From: Pseudomonadota bacterium
GTDB lineage: Bacteria; Desulfobacterota; Desulfovibrionia; Desulfovibrionales; Desulfovibrionaceae
Reading direction: 5' to 3'
NCBI GenBank assembly: GCA_023450535.1
Contig: JAEXGX010000452.1
Span: 1 to 7,657 of the forward strand
DNA: 7,657 nucleotides
Part shown: one piece after another, positions 5,516-7,657 of the stretch
How the letters are laid out: each line of letters opens with the position of its first letter
How positions within the stretch are numbered: the first letter of the stretch is position 1
Notes under the pieces: model-generated
What the model saw: the letters and a program-made list of their open reading frames with translations, nothing else
What the model was told of the DNA's origin: nothing
Databases searched by the model: none
Position numbers and translations under genes: made by a program

Positions 5516-6379
5516 CTACAAGCCAAGCAGCGATTTGGCGTTCCAGTAGAACTGGCGGCTGACAGCATCATCATCAAGACCCATACCGGCCCAGATTTCC
5601 GCCGCCTGCTGAACGCCCATGACCGGGTAGCTGCTGTTGAACACAATACGGTGGCGCATCCAGCCGTTGCCCGCGCGGACCAGTTGATCGGCAAAAGGCA
5701 TGTTGCGCACATAGAAATAGCAGTCAGGAGCCAGGTACACGTTGGGGCAGACCAGGCATACGCCGAGTACCTTGTCGATATTCGGCCAGGCAGCGTGAGT
5801 GACCACGATTTTCATGTCAGGGTAAGCGGCGGCCACATGCTGGATATATACAGGCTCGCAGTAGGAAATGTCGGGGCCGACAAAAGCGCTGACCGTGAGG
5901 TTGAGCACCATGCCGAGTTCGTTGGCCAGGTTGTATACGGGCGTGATGCGCGGATCGTCGGCATACATATTCGGATTCAGCCAGGCGGGTTCTACGCTTA
6001 CCCCCTTGAAACCCCAGGTATGGCAGCGGCGAATATCGTCAAGGCAGCCTTCTTCTGTGGGGTCAATGCCGCAGAAACCTTCAAAGCGGCCGGGATACAG
6101 CTCCATGAGTTCGTGGATTTCGGCGTTATCGATCTGGCCCGCGCCAATGGATCTATCGCTGGTGCGGCGGCCCATGATGACGGACTTGACAATGCCTGCA
6201 GCGTCATTTTCCCGAATAAATTCCTCTATGGAGCCGTGCCGCTGAGAAGGGATGGCCTTGCGCCACCACTGAATAGGAGAAATACTCTCTGCGGATTCAG
6301 GTTCCCAACACTTGAAAATACCGCTGTTGAGGAAATTTTTGTACGGAGGACGAATGCGGAAATCAATAATGTAGCTCAT
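5516..6379 (-). CDS. Amidohydrolase-fold protein (amidohydrolase 2 family) with atypical active-site residues
   Basis: This is a 287-residue, probably cytoplasmic protein with the TIM-barrel pattern of amidohydrolase family 2, a group of metal-dependent hydrolases and decarboxylases of small organic acids. Family-like segments are IIDFRIRPP (4-12), a helix-rich region with PGRFEGFCGIDP (96-107), GFKGVSVEPAW (123-133), VYNLANELGMVLNL (148-161), HVAAAYPDMKIVVTHAAWPN (181-200), CPNVYLAP (211-218) and RIVFNSSYPVMGVQQA (244-259). The first motif, usually D-x-H, is D-F-R here. The late catalytic Asp, usually in G-S/T-D-x-P, is replaced by Ser (NSSYP). H195 remains. It may use a different metal site, belong to a divergent decarboxylase or lyase branch, or be non-catalytic. 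AAGGAG lies 6 nt before the ATG. It sits between the TRAP gene and the reductase on the same strand, suggesting a shared pathway. Confidence 0.85.
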   Translation of the reverse strand: MSYIIDFRIRPPYKNFLNSGIFKCWEPESAESISPIQWWRKAIPSQRHGSIEEFIRENDAAGIVKSVIMGRRTSDRSIGAGQIDNAEIHELMELYPGRFEGFCGIDPTEEGCLDDIRRCHTWGFKGVSVEPAWLNPNMYADDPRITPVYNLANELGMVLNLTVSAFVGPDISYCEPVYIQHVAAAYPDMKIVVTHAAWPNIDKVLGVCLVCPNVYLAPDCYFYVRNMPFADQLVRAGNGWMRHRIVFNSSYPVMGVQQAAEIWAGMGLDDDAVSRQFYWNAKSLLGL

Positions 6380-6445
6380 GATAAACTCCTTGTGAGTGGA
6401 AGATGCTGAAAAAGATTCACATTATTGCAGACGTATTACAGAGGG

Positions 6446-7657
6446 CTAAAGTAAAAACAGGGTAAGATTGGGAATAAAACCTACCGCAAGGCCGACTGAA
6501 ACCATTGCAAGACAGTACGGGAGGCATCTGTAGGCCAGGCTGGCAAGGGAAATATTGGCTATGCCCGCAGCGACAAACAGATTCAACCCGACCGGGGGCG
6601 TGAGGAAGCCTGTGGCCAGCATAACGAGCATAAACAGCCCGAACTGCACCTGCCCCATGCCGATGACGTCCAGCAGGGGCATCAGCATGGGAGAAATGAC
6701 CAGGATGGTAACGGCGGTTTCCACAAAAGTTCCCAGAACAAGGAAGACCGCAGTCAGCATGAGAATGACGACAACAGGATTCGTGCTTACGCTGGTAATG
6801 AGGCTGCACAGCGTTTCGTGAGCGTTGTAATACACGAGCACAATGCTCAGGGCGTTGGCTGTGGCGATGATGAAGAAAATGGTGCCCGTGGTGCGCAGGG
6901 AACTGAACAGAATGCTCTTGAACTTTGCCCGCGTCATGGAGCGCGTGATGAATATTTCCACTGCCAGAGCATAAATCACGGCCACGCAGCCCGCCTCGGT
7001 GGGGGTAGTAATGCCGCCGTAAATGCCGCCCAGTACGATCACGGGGACCATCAGCGCGTAACGGGCGTCATACAGTGCCTTAAGGCGTTCTCTGGCAGAA
7101 CTTTTTTCGTGTTTGACGCCGTAGTTATGCTTGCGGCAGGTGAAATACCCCATGATGATGAACACAAGGGCAATCAGGATGCCGGGTATGATACCTGCCA
7201 GGAAAAGGTCGGAAATGGAGCAACCTACGGTTGAGCCATAAAGGATGAGTGGAACGCTGGGTGGGATGAGTACGCCGAGGCAGCCGCCCGCAGCATTGAC
7301 GGCAGTTGCGTAAGGCTTGGGGTAGCCTTCCTTTTCCATGGCCGGAATCATGATGCCGCCCACCGCAGCGGTTGTGGCTGGAGCAGAGCCGGAAAGAGCG
7401 CCGTAGAACAGGCAGGTCAGCACGGAAACATGGCTGAGGCCGCCTGTGATGTGCCCAATCAGGGTACGGCAGAAGGACAGCAGGGAGTTGGCAATGGTGC
7501 CCTGCTGCATGATATCCCCGGCCAGAATGAAGAACGGTACGGCCAGCAGGGGAAAGGAATCATAAGTGTTGAACAGACGCTGGATGAGCATACTCAGATC
7601 CATGCCGCCCAGAATCATGCCGATAACAGCGGCAAGGCCGAGTGCAACGCCTACAGG
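6446..7657 (-). CDS. TRAP transporter large permease, DctM family (N-terminus off window)
   Basis: The 403 visible residues are nearly all of the large membrane subunit of a tripartite ATP-independent periplasmic transporter, which imports organic acids with a sodium or proton gradient. The frame stays open through the window edge; the residues before the internal Met at 7618 (PVGVALGLAAVIG) match the family N-terminus, so that Met is not the start and perhaps 15-25 residues are missing. Family motifs, numbered from the first visible residue, are SFPLLAVPFFILAGDIM (34-50), GSAPATTAAVG (90-100) and IPPSVPLILYG (131-141). Many hydrophobic segments follow to the C-terminus (GFIPNLTLFLL). A cytoplasmic charged loop (CRKHNYGVKHEKSSARERLK) lies mid-protein. 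The small DctQ subunit and the DctP binding protein are not visible and probably lie further right. The amidohydrolase-like gene follows after 66 bp with no terminator, consistent with an operon. The substrate is unknown. Confidence 0.95.
   Translation of the reverse strand, partial: PVGVALGLAAVIGMILGGMDLSMLIQRLFNTYDSFPLLAVPFFILAGDIMQQGTIANSLLSFCRTLIGHITGGLSHVSVLTCLFYGALSGSAPATTAAVGGIMIPAMEKEGYPKPYATAVNAAGGCLGVLIPPSVPLILYGSTVGCSISDLFLAGIIPGILIALVFIIMGYFTCRKHNYGVKHEKSSARERLKALYDARYALMVPVIVLGGIYGGITTPTEAGCVAVIYALAVEIFITRSMTRAKFKSILFSSLRTTGTIFFIIATANALSIVLVYYNAHETLCSLITSVSTNPVVVILMLTAVFLVLGTFVETAVTILVISPMLMPLLDVIGMGQVQFGLFMLVMLATGFLTPPVGLNLFVAAGIANISLASLAYRCLPYCLAMVSVGLAVGFIPNLTLFLL

Noticed and set aside
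5651..6409. A 252-codon open frame antisense to the amidohydrolase-like gene
   Set aside because: It overlaps a gene with recognisable motifs and a strong ribosome site. The antisense product shows no family features.
7616..7618. Start of the TRAP permease at the ATG ending at 7618
   Set aside because: The frame stays open to the window edge, and the 13 residues before this Met match the normal DctM N-terminus, so the true start is outside the window.

Overview
The base composition (GC-rich genes, AT-rich promoter gaps), the TRAP and polar amino acid ABC transporters, an oxygen-sensitive type of flavin/iron-sulfur ene-reductase, and palindromic G/C-rich intergenic elements suggest an anaerobic or microaerophilic Gram-negative bacterium. 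A Desulfovibrionaceae-like host (Desulfovibrio or Bilophila type) is my best guess. It rests on general impression only, because the window holds no rRNA or other phylogenetic marker.

Left block (1-3105). Reading leftward on the minus strand are a MarR-family regulator (1225-1782), an amino acid ABC permease (438-1199) and a periplasmic amino acid-binding protein (1-420, cut by the window edge). The gaps are 25 and 17 bp, so these are probably one transcript. Diverging from the regulator on the plus strand is a HlyD/EmrA-type membrane fusion protein (2002-3105) with no efflux pump or outer membrane partner beside it. The 219-bp gap between regulator and fusion protein is AT-rich. It carries an imperfect 23-bp dyad and two near-copies of one motif, one close to each gene, as expected if the MarR protein controls both directions.

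Middle (3106-3339). This is a convergent, gene-free gap packed with G/C-rich hairpins and bracketed by two imperfect 23-bp direct repeats. A two-hairpin element here recurs in opposite orientation at 5438-5489. Each copy lies just after the stop codon of a gene that it follows in the same orientation. The paired stems differ by compensatory changes, so the secondary structure appears to be what is kept.

Right block (3340-7657, all minus strand, transcribed right to left). It holds a TRAP transporter large membrane subunit (5' end off the window), an atypical amidohydrolase-fold protein whose usual metal-ligand positions look substituted, and a 648-residue OYE-type FMN/[4Fe-4S]/FAD reductase of the 2-enoate reductase / 2,4-dienoyl-CoA reductase / BaiCD group. 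The simplest reading is a catabolic cluster: TRAP-dependent uptake of an organic acid, processing by the amidohydrolase-like enzyme, and reduction of a C=C bond by the flavoenzyme. The substrate cannot be read from the sequence. The 229-bp gap before the reductase gene holds the hairpin element plus a candidate promoter with two inverted repeats, so the reductase may have its own promoter.

No tRNA, rRNA, CRISPR array, intact insertion sequence or phage gene was seen.
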